Under the pieces are notes generated by a model. The model saw only the letters and a list, made by a program, of their open reading frames with translations. It did no database searches and was not told the DNA's origin. The position numbers were made by a program, and so were the translations under genes. From Camillea tinctor (lineage: Eukaryota; Ascomycota; Sordariomycetes; Xylariales; Xylariaceae): a stretch of DNA of 64,000 nt. How positions within the stretch are numbered: position 1 is the first letter of the stretch; each line of letters begins with the position of its first letter. The stretch lies in contig MU394054.1 of NCBI GenBank assembly GCA_022578605.1, positions 126,945-190,944 of the forward strand, written 5' to 3'. Below, piece by piece: positions 36,976 to 48,725 of the stretch.

Positions 36976-39258
36976 ATGAAGTCGACTCCTCTAATCATCA
37001 ATTGGCACGACAAAAATGCCCCCGTCTACTCCGCCCACTTCGAGTCTCACGGAAAGGGACGACTAGCTACCGGCGGAGGAGACACCAATGTGCGTGTTTG
37101 GAAGGTAGAGGGCGAGGGGGAAGACCGCAGAGTCGAATACCTTTCCACTCTCTCCAAGCACACCCAAGCTGTCAACGTTGTTCGATGGGCCCCTAAGGGC
37201 GAAACACTTGCTTCTGCCGGCGATGATGGAAACGTAATCATATGGGTTCCTGCTGAGACGCATAATCCCACTACCTTTGGCAATGAGGGCCTCGAGGACA
37301 AGGAGACATGGCGTACGAAACATATGTTTCGTGCTACCTCTTCGGAAATATATGACCTAGCATGGTCTCCTGATGCTACTTATTTCATCATTGGTAGCAT
37401 GGACAATGTTGCTCGTATATACAATGCTGGCACTGGTTCGTCAAACGCTTCTCCTCCCCCTTTCCCCGTACCCTCTTCATAACTAGGTCCTCAGCTACTG
37501 ACCTTCCTTCGCTATAGGGTCTCTCGTACGCCAGATCGCCGAGCATAGTCACTACGTCCAAGGTGTTGCCTGGGATCCCTGGAATGAATATATCGCCACC
37601 CAGTCCTCCGATAGATCCGTCCACATATACTCACTAAAGACGAAGGATGGCCAGTATACACTGACCAGCCATGAAGAGAAGACTACCAAGATCGCCAGCC
37701 ATGCCAAGATGGATTTACCCCCCAGACGCATTTCGTCCAACAGCCCAGCTCCCCCGGATATGGGCTACCGAGCTCAACTTGCCGCAGCCGTCGACACACC
37801 CAGCGCCTCCATCGGATCGCCAGTTCCTTCCGCCCCGGGAACACCTCAGTCTGTGCCCTTGCCTATGAACCCCCCTAGCGTTGTGAGCCACAGCAGACGT
37901 TCGTCCTTCTCGTCCCGGCGGTCTATGTCGCCAGCTCCGTCACTGCCCCTCCCAGCTGTCATGCCCATGCAGATGGAACCGTCTCCGAAGCCTAGTCAAG
38001 GTGCTAGGAACGCAAACCTTTATGCCAACGAGACCCTCACGTCTTTCTTCAGGCGTCTAACCTTCACGCCAGATGGTAGTTTGCTTCTTACACCTGCAGG
38101 CCAGTATCAAGTCCAGCACCAATCGGAGGGATCCAGACCTTCGTTTGAAGTCATTAACACCGTTTATATCTACACAAGAGGTGGTATTAACAAGCCTCCC
38201 ATTGCACACTTGCCGGGGCATAAGAAGCCATCTGTAGCTGTAAGATGTTCGCCTATTTTTTATAATCTTAGGCAAACCCCTCCAGTCACGAAGCATATCA
38301 CGATCGATACATCCTCATCAGAAGATCCTATTCCGGCGCTCCCTGAGCCCATCTCGAAGCCATCACCTGCCGTGATGGATCCGCCACCTCCCCCAACCTC
38401 CGCAGGTCCCGAGTCCGATAAGCCGTCCACCCCGGCTAAATCGCTAAACCTCGAGACAGGGGCGTCAACGCCTGGGCCGAAGCCAACATTTGCTCTGCCC
38501 TATCGCATGGTCTATGCCGTAGCAACACAGGACTCGGTCTTGATCTACGACACGCAACAAACCACCCCCATTTGCGTTGTTAGCAATCTGCATCTAGCAA
38601 CTTTCACTGATCTTGCCTGGTAAGAGACATAATTATCCAACTCATGAGCACCGCCGGCCTATACATGCTTTGCTAACTATTCGCTAGGTCGAGTGATGGG
38701 TCAACACTCTTGATTTCATCCTCTGATGGTTTCTGTTCGACCCTGTCGTTTACGCCAGGAGAACTAGGCCAGGAATACAAGGGCGAGATCATGAGCGCAA
38801 AGAACCCGCCATCTACTACCAGTACGAGCGCTCCATCGAATCAAGCTACGCCATTGCCTACGCCAACCTCGGTTTTTGCGCCGCCGTCGCCCTTCCCGGG
38901 CCACCAACATCGCAATTCAGCTGCTTCCTTCGCTGCGCCATCACCACCGGCCACAGCCTCGTTCGTGAGCATGCGGCCTTCTTCACCTGCACGGTCCAAC
39001 TCGACATCTTCGATAGCGACACAGGGATCGGTCATGAATAACCCGCCACTAATCGGTGGAAATATACCCAGCATCGCCGCCACCAACTCTGGCAAAGTCA
39101 CCGGCGTTCCTATTACTACGCCCCCCGAGACACCCGGCAGTAATAATGTGGCTGCGGGCGTTAAGAGGGATGCATCGGAGAGTGAGAAGGACGAAGCCAG
39201 CGGTCAACCGAAGAAACGTAGGATAGCCCCTACACCGGTGACTGAGGCCAAACCTTAA
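36976..39258 (+). CDS. cac2: Chromatin assembly factor 1 subunit B (Cac2 / p60), WD40 protein
   Basis: Inferred exons are 36976-37435, 37518-38619 and 38688-39258 (introns of 82 and 68 bp), giving 710 aa. Intron 1 has a less usual donor, GTTCGT; intron 2 has GTAAGA and a clear GCTAAC branch site. The N-terminus KSTPLIINWHDKNAPVYSAHF and the repeats HTQAVNVVRWAPKGETLASAGDDGNVIIW (split here: repeats near residues 15-43, 61-90, 122-150 and 165-190) are characteristic of the CAF-1 middle subunit. After splicing, DLAW joins SSDGSTLLISSSDGF, a further propeller blade. Low-complexity Ser/Pro/Thr segments interrupt the propeller (~235-290 and ~425-470), and the tail is disordered with a KKRR basic motif near the end. 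CAF-1 deposits H3-H4 on newly replicated DNA in the nucleus. The start context CACCATGAAG is strong. No partner subunits are in the window. Confidence 0.92.
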
Positions 39259-40055
39259 TGTTTGTCTTGTAATACGTTTTTAAAAGCTGTGGGATAGGTG
39301 GAGGGTGGAATGTTTACGCACATGATTCATTCTATTTGGAGTTCGGGGTGTGTTACTTATGGGTCGACAATACCCTCTACCTTGTCTGTTGTAAGAGACA
39401 TGCCTTTTTATTAGTGTTTTTTTTACTGGTCAGGATACCTAGCCTACCTATCTCGACCGTTGATGAAAAGAAAAATGTGTTGGTAGTGGCCAATTTGACC
39501 TGTCTTTTGGTGAAACCCCACAAAAAAACGATATGGCGGAATTGCATGGACACACGGAGTTGGGAATACCTATGACTGACTATGTTGAGCTTATCATGCT
39601 TAAATTCACTTTCCCTATCATCGATGACTTCTTTATTTCTTTCAATACGGTGACTTGTATTTGTTTATCTTTCTGTCAACACTGGTTGGGAGCTAGGTAC
39701 AGTGATAGATCGTAAGGGTATATACTGTCATAATGATGGTTTATAGTTCAGGCAAGCTAGGGGAGGAGAAGGGTTGATCAGTGAGAGGGTAAGGTGTTAT
39801 GATCGAGTGTCATAGAGTAAGGGCTAAGGGGTGGACAATATAGATGTGTGTGCATGTAAAGGGTGCGTGTAGAGGGTATGCGTATATAAAAATAAGTGGC
39901 TATGTAAAATAAGTCGCTTTAGCAATGTAGGTTAGGTGTTTTATTGACAAAGTTCATAGAGAAAAATATAGCGAGGGGGGGACTGACGTCAAGTCAACTC
40001 TTTTTTAACCAAGGTTGGTTCGTAGGTTCTTTAGTGATTGGCCTTGCACCCAGTG

Positions 40056-40056
<1 letters not shown>

Positions 40057-40107
<51 letters not shown>
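40057..40107. repeat. 51-base uninterrupted T run
   Basis: Perfect homopolymer of 51 T, flanked by CCCAGTGC and GATTGGAG. This is the longest clean A/T homopolymer in the window. Confidence 0.95.
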
Positions 40108-40108
<1 letters not shown>

Positions 40109-43100
40109 ATTGGAGAAGGAGATTTCAGTGAATAGATAGAATGGAAAGTAGGTAGCTGTAGGTATATTGGGTATGTACCAACTTCACATAACGACTTTGG
40201 ATGGAGGTGACTGGGGCCGGGCCGGAGAAAAGGTAGGGAGGGTAGTGGAATTGGGAGGGAGATGGAGAATCGGATGATTGTGGGTTAGGTATTCTGTTAT
40301 TGTTCTTGGGTTTTCTGTCTCTTTCGTTCAGTGGGTTGGTTTCTATTCTCCACTGGGGGGTAGGTAGACGGGATAGAGCAGAATAGTCGGGCTTAGGTTT
40401 AAGTCAATAATACTGGATGGTATATACACTCGGCGTTGGATGAGTGTGTGGTGTAAGTGTAGTGTATGGGGACTATTGCGTGTCTCTGGAAGAGAAAAGG
40501 TGGTGGGTAGCGGTTATCTTATATCTTGCGGAAATGGGTTTCTGTTCTGTGGTATATAGAGAATCTAGGATCGATCTATCCTAACCTACCTACGTAACTG
40601 CTTGCTTTACTTTCCTATGGAATATCTTCCCCCCGTACGGAAATGATCCTTGGTTTTATCTTGCTTGTTATTATTGTTATTGTTGGTTGATTTACCTACA
40701 ATATCATCATCGTCGTCGTCATCCCCACATCCTTCCGGGCAACAAAATGCGCGTATCTTGTTAGTATATAGGTAGTACGTAGGTCATGTATGTTGGTTTC
40801 CCTTCCTTCGCCAAGCCAAACCAAAGCCTCCGTTTTAACGTTTCAACGGCGGTCCCCTTTCCCCCGGACTCTCCGGTCGATCCACGTGGTGGTCGATGCG
40901 CAGCTTTACTATGTAGCAGTGCCCTCTCTTTCTCTCTCTTTCTCTTTCCGCCCCCCTTTTTTTTCAGCTCGACATGCCCTCCCAAAAAGATGGGGATGAT
41001 GTTCAAACAAAGTTCTTGAGTGCCGATTTCCCGGGCGGTATGGGGAAGAGAGGAGTTGTTCTACGCTGATAGGGTAAGAAAAACACAGAAAGGAAAATAC
41101 GAAAACGAGGTCAAGATGGGTTAGGTAAGTTGATAGAAATTCATGGAGTGTTTGTTGTTAGAGGTTAAGAGCTAGCTTTAGATGCACCAGTATAGTCTTG
41201 TTCTTTTCTTAAGACTTATATGAGGACTTAAACCTTTATCACGATAGTTACTCAAGATTGGGCTGGTAGTGTAATTAGGTAAGACCCTAGGCATTGACAC
41301 ATGTGAAGTATCTTACTTAACTTAGGACTACCCGGTTCCCCCCTGTTCACTATCTTGAGACCAATGTAGTCGATGTTCCAGATCCAGGTCCAGTTCCAGT
41401 TCCCGTTTGACATCCATTTTCGGGTCCGAATAATACAACGCCGTTCCATTTGATTTCCCCTTATTACTAGGTACCTACCATTACCATCACTCCCGCATTC
41501 TCCCTAAATGATTCGTCAATGCTCTTTTATTAGTTTTGATACGCTTTTTTTTCATGTGTTGTCTTTCTTCCTTCGCTCCTTTGTTGCATTGCGGTCGTAT
41601 ATCGTGCCTATAAGAATGGATACGCGGAACTTAGCCAAGAATACTAGAACAGAATTATGTATTACCTGGGTGCCTACCTACTTACCTACCATGTGGCTGA
41701 CGGAAATCATGAAAGAAGGAATATGTAGACGAAAAGGGAAACCGACTTACAGCAACTTTGATTGCCTGCTTTCGGAGTCGGGGTTCTTCACATGTGCGCT
41801 GCGGAGGAATACGCCGTGAAACGGCCGCGTAACTACACTACTACCTATACACTAGGTTACATATTTACTTAGGTTGGTAGGCAGTGAATTTTGTGATTGC
41901 GCCAGCCACAGCTCCTTAACCAATCGAAGTGTGTAGCCTACCTATGTACTACCACAGTAGGTATATAGTGTATTCACTAAGTTAAGCACAGGTTCCCAAA
42001 GACAGTTTATTTTTCAACATGAACAGATACGTGACAGAGACATTGTTTGGTAGTGTAGTTGTAGCAACTAATGAACCTTATTAGACCCACTAAGTGGCCC
42101 CCCTTTGCTAGTTGTAAGTGTTTTGCTCCGTAGGTATGGAATGATCGGGAATCCGGTATGTCGGCACCCCTCCAACCCCCCACCCTAACCCCAGCCATCG
42201 ATCGATAACACTAGCTGAAACAAACCTTATGTTCCCGACTTTCCATCCATCTAACCGCCCTACAGGGCAGTACTTAAGTAGTAATGCACACAGTATTGTA
42301 CGTAGGTACCTAAGGCAAACCTAGCCATCTCCATACACACGGTCGCTTACTTCTTGGTACTTACACAACCTACGGCTATAACGGCAAATCTACATGCTGG
42401 TAAGCAGGCGGTGTTAGGTAGTGTAGTTAGTAGACTGGTTGGGTAGGCTATGTGGTCTCTGTATTATACAAACCCCCTAGTCCAGCTGAGCCTCGAAGCG
42501 ATGGAGTGGTCGTGTAAATACAAATCTGAATCCTCTTCCCCAAGTCAGCACGCGCTTATATGTGCGGGACTGGATGTAAGTACATAAATTAATTGGATGG
42601 CTCGGTTACACCACCGCCTTTTCGTGCGTAGGTATGTATGTATGCGCGGGTAGGTATAAGCCACCCCGAAGACTCGGGTGCTATGGAATCATCCGTCGTC
42701 TAGCCTAGTCCAAACAAAAATAATCTAGGTTAAGTTTTTTGTTTAGGTAGTCGATCTTTGGAATCATGTGAACTTGCCAGCTTGCTAGGAAATGTTTTAT
42801 GAGAAGAGGGATATGCTGGTAGGATGATTACATCATATTCCAGGGTGCATACTAGTGTACTGGACGTACATCACAAGTACCTGATGCTTCGGTACTTCCT
42901 TCGTGGCTTACTAGACTATGTACCTAGTTCAGGCTAGCTAAGGGGTAATAGACGTATTTGTTTAGGTAATGGAAGATCCCGTATTCCGTATTCTGTATCC
43001 CGTAAACCAATGCATGCAGGTGGAATACCCCTTCTTTCTTCTCCCTACTCGGGGCGGCTCAGCCGGCTCAGCTGCTGTGGGCTACCTAGGCTTGCGTAGG

Positions 43101-43429
43101 GTAGGAGTACCTCTGAAATACATGGACAAAACCCACTTCGGGCTTGGTTTCCCAGCCAGCTTGGCGCATGTCGAGAGGAATCAGGTATGTACACTAGGTA
43201 TGTACACTAACCTTAGGTATTTGTGGTACAATACATCATCACCGACTTTATTGCTAAAGAATTGGCAGGAGGGCTGGGTTATTAGTGTAGTTTACCTGAG
43301 TTTCCATTTGCTTGTTTCCTATTTTACACCCATCTACCTTGCATAGCTTAACTATAATATATACCTTACTTAGGTACCGAAGGTTAATCTAATTTAAATA
43401 CCAAAAATAATCTAGATGGCTTCATATTT

Positions 43430-43803
43430 CACCTCTCACACTTCACCTTTCATACTTCACCTCCCACACATACTTCTTACACTTTTCATTCCTCCATCCT
43501 CCTCCTCCTCCTCGTCCCTCCCTCCCTCCCTTGATCACTCACATAATACAATCCTCCTTGTTTTACCCTAATCTCTTTTTTTCTCTCCCTATCTTTGATT
43601 TGATGGTTACATATATCTCACTCTCCGCTTTTCCCTTACTTTATCTTTTCTAATTTCCTTCTCTTGTTTTTCTATTTCATTATTCTTATCAATGTAAAGA
43701 AGTAAGAGATATACAAGAGAAGTTAATAAGAAAAGAGAGACTTTAAAAAAGATATCAAGAGAGAGGGAGAGAGAGAGGGTAAAGTGAAAACCTCTTTACA
43801 ACA
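43430..43803 (+). promoter_or_regulatory. Pyrimidine-rich leader switching to purine-rich before plb
   Basis: About 43430-43680 is dominated by C and T on the coding strand (CCTCCTCCTCC, CCCTCCCTCCC). From about 43695 it turns abruptly purine-rich (AAGAGAGAGGGAGAGAGAGAGGG) up to the start codon. CT-rich promoter and leader tracts are common in well-expressed fungal genes; the exact transcription start is not visible. Confidence 0.4.
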
Positions 43804-45735
43804 ATGCATCTCCCAGTATCGTTACTCGCATTAATATCCGCCGCCATTGCTGCCCCGAGCGGCGGATCGCCCGGCTATGACCTCGCATTAGACATTCTGC
43901 GACGTGCAGCACCCGACAGTCCCTCGGGTGACTATGCACCGGGTACCGTAGACTGTCCCTCGACGAGACCCACGATCCGGAGCGCCAGCTCTCTGTCGCA
44001 ATCCGAGCAGGACTGGCTGCAGAATCGCCGAGCTAATACCATCGACCCTATGGTGCAGTTTCTGCGCCAGGCCAACATCCCCGACTTCGATGCCCCCGGC
44101 TTCGTTAATTCAAACTCACAGAACTTCTCCATCGTTCCCAACATCGGCATTGCCGTTTCCGGTGGTGGCTATCGCGCTCTGATGAACGGTGCCGGTTTCC
44201 TCGCTGCTGCAGACAGCCGGGTCCCGGGATCGACAGACGCCGGAGGAATCGGTAATCTCCTGCAAGCCACCACTTACCTTGCCGGTCTCTCCGGAGGTGG
44301 TTGGCTTGTTGGTTCCATATTCGCCAACAACTTCTCCAGTGTAGTAGAGCTGCGTGACGGGTACCAGGGCTCCTCTCTATGGCAGTTTTCCAATTCCATT
44401 TTCCAAGGGCCAGAGAGGAGGGGTATCTCGCTGCTGAACTCGGCCGATTACTGGAGGAACGTGGTCGATCAGGTCGATGACAAGCGATCAGCCGGCTATG
44501 AGGTTTCTCTCACCGACGCATGGGGCCGGGCCCTGTCTTACCAGCTTATCAACGCCCTAGATGGCGGTCCTGCTTACACCTTCTCGTCCATCTCCGACGC
44601 CGACAATTTTGCTTCCGCCGATACGCCCATGCCGATCCTAGTGGCTGACGAACGGAGCCCCGGTACTGGGGTTATCTCGCTCAACTCGACTGTTATCGAA
44701 TTCAACCCCTGGGAAATGGGCTCGTTTGACCCTACCATTTTCGGGTTTGCCCCGACTCGCTATATCGGTTCTAACTTCAGTGCCGGCAGCATCTCGAACG
44801 ACGGTCACTGCGTGCGCGGCTTCGACCAGTTCGGCTTCGTTATGGGCACGTCTAGCTCGCTTTTCAACACCCTCCTTACGTACAATCTGTCAGACTACGG
44901 TGTACCCAGCTTTGTCGCCAGTGCCGTCCAGACCATCCTAGCTGACGTCGGGCGCGCTGACAACGATATCGCTGTTTGGGAGCCCAACCCGTTTTACAAC
45001 TACAATGCGGGCACAAACGGCAACGCCGGAGAGCAGCAGCTCACCCTCGCCGATGGCGGCCTCGATCTGCAGAACATCCCACTGCACCCCCTAATCCAGC
45101 CCGAGCGTGCCGTCGACGTCATCTTTGCAGTCGACTCGTCCGCCGACACCACGTACAACTGGCCCAACGGGACAGCCCTCCGCGCGACGTACGAGCGCAG
45201 CCTCGCATCCATTGGCAACGGCACAGCGTTCCCGCGTGTGCCCGACGCCGAGACCTTCATTAACCTGCGGCTGAACCAGCACCCCACCTTCTTCGGGTGC
45301 GACACGTCCGAGTTCAACGCGTCCTCCCACATCCCGCCGCTCGTTGTCTACGTGCCCAACACGCCCTACACGGCCCAAAGCAACGTATCGACCTGGGACC
45401 CCTCGTACGAGGACTCGGAGCGCAACGCCATCATCCAGAACGGCTTCAACGTGGCCACCATGGGCAACGCCACCATCGACTCGGAGTGGCCCCGCTGCGC
45501 CGCCTGCGCCGTCCTCTCGCGCAGCCTCGCCCGCACCGGCACCGCCGTCCCCGCCGCCTGCCAGACCTGCTTCGATCGCTACTGCTGGAACGGCACCATT
45601 GATAGCACCCCCGTCGGCTCGTACGAGCCCACCCCGCTTATCGGCATCGAGGCCCAGAGCGCGGCTGTGAGGGTCGGCGCCGGAGCGGCGGTTTGGGCGG
45701 TGATGGGGGTGGTGGGAGTGCTGGCTGTGCTGTGA
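43804..45735 (+). CDS. plb1: Secreted, GPI-anchored phospholipase B (lysophospholipase)
   Basis: Intronless ORF of 643 aa, normal for fungal phospholipase B. A signal peptide spans residues 1-17 (MHLPVSLLALISAAIAA). The catalytic region matches the cPLA2/PLB family: SGGGYRAL at 119-126 with the conserved Arg124, the nucleophile elbow GLSGGGW at 161-167 with Ser163, and the catalytic Asp in LADGG at Asp417. Many N-glycosylation sequons (NFS, NSS, NGT, NST) and paired cysteines in the last third (CAAC, CQTC) fit a secreted protein. The C-terminus (IGIEAQSAAV, then VGAGAAVWAVMGVVGVLAVL) is a hydrophobic GPI-attachment tail. The enzyme hydrolyses acyl chains of phospholipids and lysophospholipids at the cell surface or outside the cell. 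The 3' third is clearly GC-rich, which opens long false frames on both strands. Confidence 0.95.
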   Translation: MHLPVSLLALISAAIAAPSGGSPGYDLALDILRRAAPDSPSGDYAPGTVDCPSTRPTIRSASSLSQSEQDWLQNRRANTIDPMVQFLRQANIPDFDAPGFVNSNSQNFSIVPNIGIAVSGGGYRALMNGAGFLAAADSRVPGSTDAGGIGNLLQATTYLAGLSGGGWLVGSIFANNFSSVVELRDGYQGSSLWQFSNSIFQGPERRGISLLNSADYWRNVVDQVDDKRSAGYEVSLTDAWGRALSYQLINALDGGPAYTFSSISDADNFASADTPMPILVADERSPGTGVISLNSTVIEFNPWEMGSFDPTIFGFAPTRYIGSNFSAGSISNDGHCVRGFDQFGFVMGTSSSLFNTLLTYNLSDYGVPSFVASAVQTILADVGRADNDIAVWEPNPFYNYNAGTNGNAGEQQLTLADGGLDLQNIPLHPLIQPERAVDVIFAVDSSADTTYNWPNGTALRATYERSLASIGNGTAFPRVPDAETFINLRLNQHPTFFGCDTSEFNASSHIPPLVVYVPNTPYTAQSNVSTWDPSYEDSERNAIIQNGFNVATMGNATIDSEWPRCAACAVLSRSLARTGTAVPAACQTCFDRYCWNGTIDSTPVGSYEPTPLIGIEAQSAAVRVGAGAAVWAVMGVVGVLAVL

Positions 45736-47188
45736 TGAAGATTCCCGGGATAGTGGAACCGAGAATTGGTTAACATCTAAGAAAGAAAGAAAAAATCCTT
45801 GGTTAAGACGAAGTAAAGGGTTTCTTTTTAACAAAGACCTTAGTTGGCATTTTTCTTTTTCTTCGATACAAGGCTATATAGGGGATTTTTGGACTTAGCG
45901 AAGGGAGGAGCATATCAAGAAAGGGGGATAAACCATGTTGCTTACTTTCTTTTTTCTATAATCATGATAATGATAAGCGTTACTACTTGTATGCTTGTTA
46001 GGGGGCAGTATATAGGCTATAGCGATAGATAAATGCTAGGTTAATGAACAAGACTTTCGTTATTGCTTTTTATTCAATGTGATGTTGAGGTATAAAGAAT
46101 AGAGGTACATTTAAGCTTTTGAGGCTTGGCTTGTTGGTTGGTCGATGGATGATCGGCCAGCGGTCTGTGTGCTGAGGTGAGGTGGCTTGGATCCCGCGTG
46201 ATGCACAAGTTTCGGGTTCACTGTGTTTCCCCCTCTTCACTCCCTTTTACTTCTTGGATCATTTTCTAGGTTGTTCTTGGTAGATATATTTGCGCTAGCT
46301 ACAATATATATGAAAGATTAATGAGGTCTATTATAGGCTATGTGCTTTGCGGGTACAAACAAGTAAGGTAGGTCATGTTATTCGAGAATTCATTTTAACT
46401 AACTAGACTAACCTAGGTTAATTGATATATTGGAGATAATAGATCATCGAGTGCGCAACACCGTGATTGTCTAAGTCGTTGCTTTGCTCCTCCCGAGACG
46501 TTGTATTCGAAGGTTATGGCCAACTAGAGAGCGAAGTGATAACTACGTACATACCTAGTTTTACTAAAACAAACACCTAACATCACGAGCCATATGTGTG
46601 TGTTTAATATGAAATAAATCAGACTGAGTATGTTTCCGTACGAGTCGCAAGGTCTGTGTCATCAGGGACATAGCAAGACCTTATGTAATCGCGCTATTGT
46701 TATTGTGCAAGGAACTACAACTATAACTACTCGAGATACTCTGACATATACATAGAAACGCTCTCTTTGGTCCGTATACCTTATCTTTTATCACCTCTGA
46801 TAGGACGTAGTAGATATTTTATCATTAGGAATTTTCTTTTTTCTTTTGCTTTTCCCCCTTCTTAAAAGATTTGATTTAGTATACAGCCGCAATAATCCGA
46901 TTTTCAGTAAGCCAAAGGGGGTGTTTTTTTTTGTGCAGATGGTCTGTCCAGATTAGAACTCTCAGGAAGGGTCCCCGGTCTTCTTTATCTTCTCTAACTT
47001 TCGTCATCAGGCATTTAGAATTTCTCGATGGAAAGATACGTGTCAGGAGCGACGCGTGAGATCATGAGGGTATAGGGCAATAAGCGCCTCTTAAGGAAAC
47101 AAAGAGGTTGTTGCTCGGTATAAGCGACAACATCGCGAGTAGCTGCAGTTCTACTCTCCTGAAACTTGGGGGGGGGGGGGGGGCCGCG

Positions 47189-47233
<45 letters not shown>

Positions 47234-48725
47234 GGGGNNNNNNNNNNTTGGCAATAAGCGTCTATTTATTCAAAAAATGTGTTTTTTCGTGGTTTAACGG
47301 CAAAAATCCGGTTTTTCGTGCTTTTTTACACACTTAAAAAAAACCCCCCCCCCCCCCCCCCATTTTTATCGACTCTACCCTTGTTTGATCTCCTCTTATG
47401 ACGCTACCGTTCCATCTTACTCACGATGTTGTGTGTGGCCCCTTACTTGCTTGACAACAGCTTTCTGCTTGATGGCTTCTCTGGGATCTTCCCAAGCTTT
47501 TCATTGCAAGTTGTTGTAATTTAAACTGTAGTCTTATTTATTAGGTTATAAGTTATGTTAGTAAAAAATATAGCATCTGTAGTCCTATATAATTAATTTC
47601 TAGTGTGAAAAAAAAAACAAATGTGATATGTAAACTAGAAATACCTGTATATCAAACGTATGATGTATTATGTAATAAACCAGAGAGCTAGCCTTACAAC
47701 TCTGCAAAATATGTTATATATTTCTGTTCAACCTGGTTTTTTCCCCCAAGCTAGGTAGCTCGAAGAGAATATGATATCTATTGATTCTTAGACTATAAAA
47801 CTGAACTCTAACACTAACGCCAGCTTGATCGCCTTATCATTTACAGGTTACTAGTGACTAATGTGTAACATCATGCAAATAACACTTGGTAATCATCTGC
47901 TCACATTACAGGGCTATAACAAAAGGAATCTCGAAATTAATTACTTACGTGGCACCCCAAATATACCACACTAAAAAAAACACAAAACATCGGACTTGAA
48001 ACAAGTAAAACTTGCTGGGATATTTCCTGCTGAGAACAGGTTGGAATCTTTCACATGTTTGTAATTATTGCCACAACTATCCAAGAAAACAGGACTTGGG
48101 GTTATGTTGCTGTCTTTTACACTTTCTCTTTACGAGGTGTAACCGGCCAGATACCAGCTTCTCAACTTCCTTTTGTACTCGTGCTATCTCCTGTTACTTG
48201 GGCAATTCTGGCTGACATATGGAAGAAGCCATGCGGCTCTGTCCAAAAGACTATTTAAACAGTTTGCTATGACCCTCTATCGAACTAGATAGGTAAAGAA
48301 TGAAGAGAATGGCAATACCCCTGAAATAGCAGGGTCGATTACCGGCATTACTAGCAACCGTAGCTGATGATTCTTGTTTTGATCTGCCACTATTCACGTG
48401 CAAGGGTACTCATGGCTGTCAGCCTGGGAAGTTGGCAAATTTGGGAGCAGGCTCTGTCGCACTCAGATTAGATCTGTTATAAATCGAGCCTGAACCGAAG
48501 CCGTAATATCGCGAGCCCTTCCTGGATAGTTCTTTTATGAATTCCACATCTAATCGTTAGATGTACACCTTTCTGCGCGTATAGACTTACTCCATCAAAT
48601 CCGCCCTAGGCCCTTTTCTCGATATCATCGTTATAATGACCTGCACGTGAGGCCATAATAAGGAGAAAGCCCTCGCCACCGGGAACCAAGGCGCGGGCGA
48701 GGGCGGGGTGCTAAAAGACGTGAAC
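45736..48725. other. Intergenic region with an assembly gap
   Basis: Contains the plb 3'UTR, a poorly assembled poly-G/N/poly-C segment (47168-47361), AT-rich DNA at about 47500-48000, and a short frame (48055-48258) with a faint membrane-transporter look. No gene can be supported. Confidence 0.5.
47168..47361. other. Assembly gap inside poly-G / poly-C sequence
   Basis: G run from 47168 to 47237, interrupted only by CCGCGC and one A, then 10 N (47238-47247), 96 bases of sequence, and an 18-base C run (47344-47361). The 11-mer GGCAATAAGCG occurs on both sides of the gap (47076-47086 and 47250-47260). This looks like low-quality contig ends scaffolded together, not biology. Confidence 0.85.

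Larger units (their letters stand above)
39259..43803. other. 4.5 kb intergenic region
   Basis: Contains the cac2 3'UTR, a 51-base T run, many TAGGTA-type motifs, and the CT-rich leader of the phospholipase gene. The frames at 41508-41819 and 42969-43346 have no family resemblance and start in repeat-like DNA, so I do not call them genes. Confidence 0.5.

Noticed and set aside
42969..43346. 125-codon frame MEDPVF...
   Set aside because: Composition is more protein-like than most, but it begins in CCCGTATTCCGTATTC repeats, has no family resemblance and no start context; not enough to call a gene.
45091..45834. 247-codon minus-strand frame over the phospholipase gene
   Set aside because: Shadow of the GC-rich 3' third of plb1; mostly Gly, Val, Arg and Ala.
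47015..47254. Proline-rich frame across the N gap
   Set aside because: Product of the poly-G run read on the minus strand and interrupted by N.
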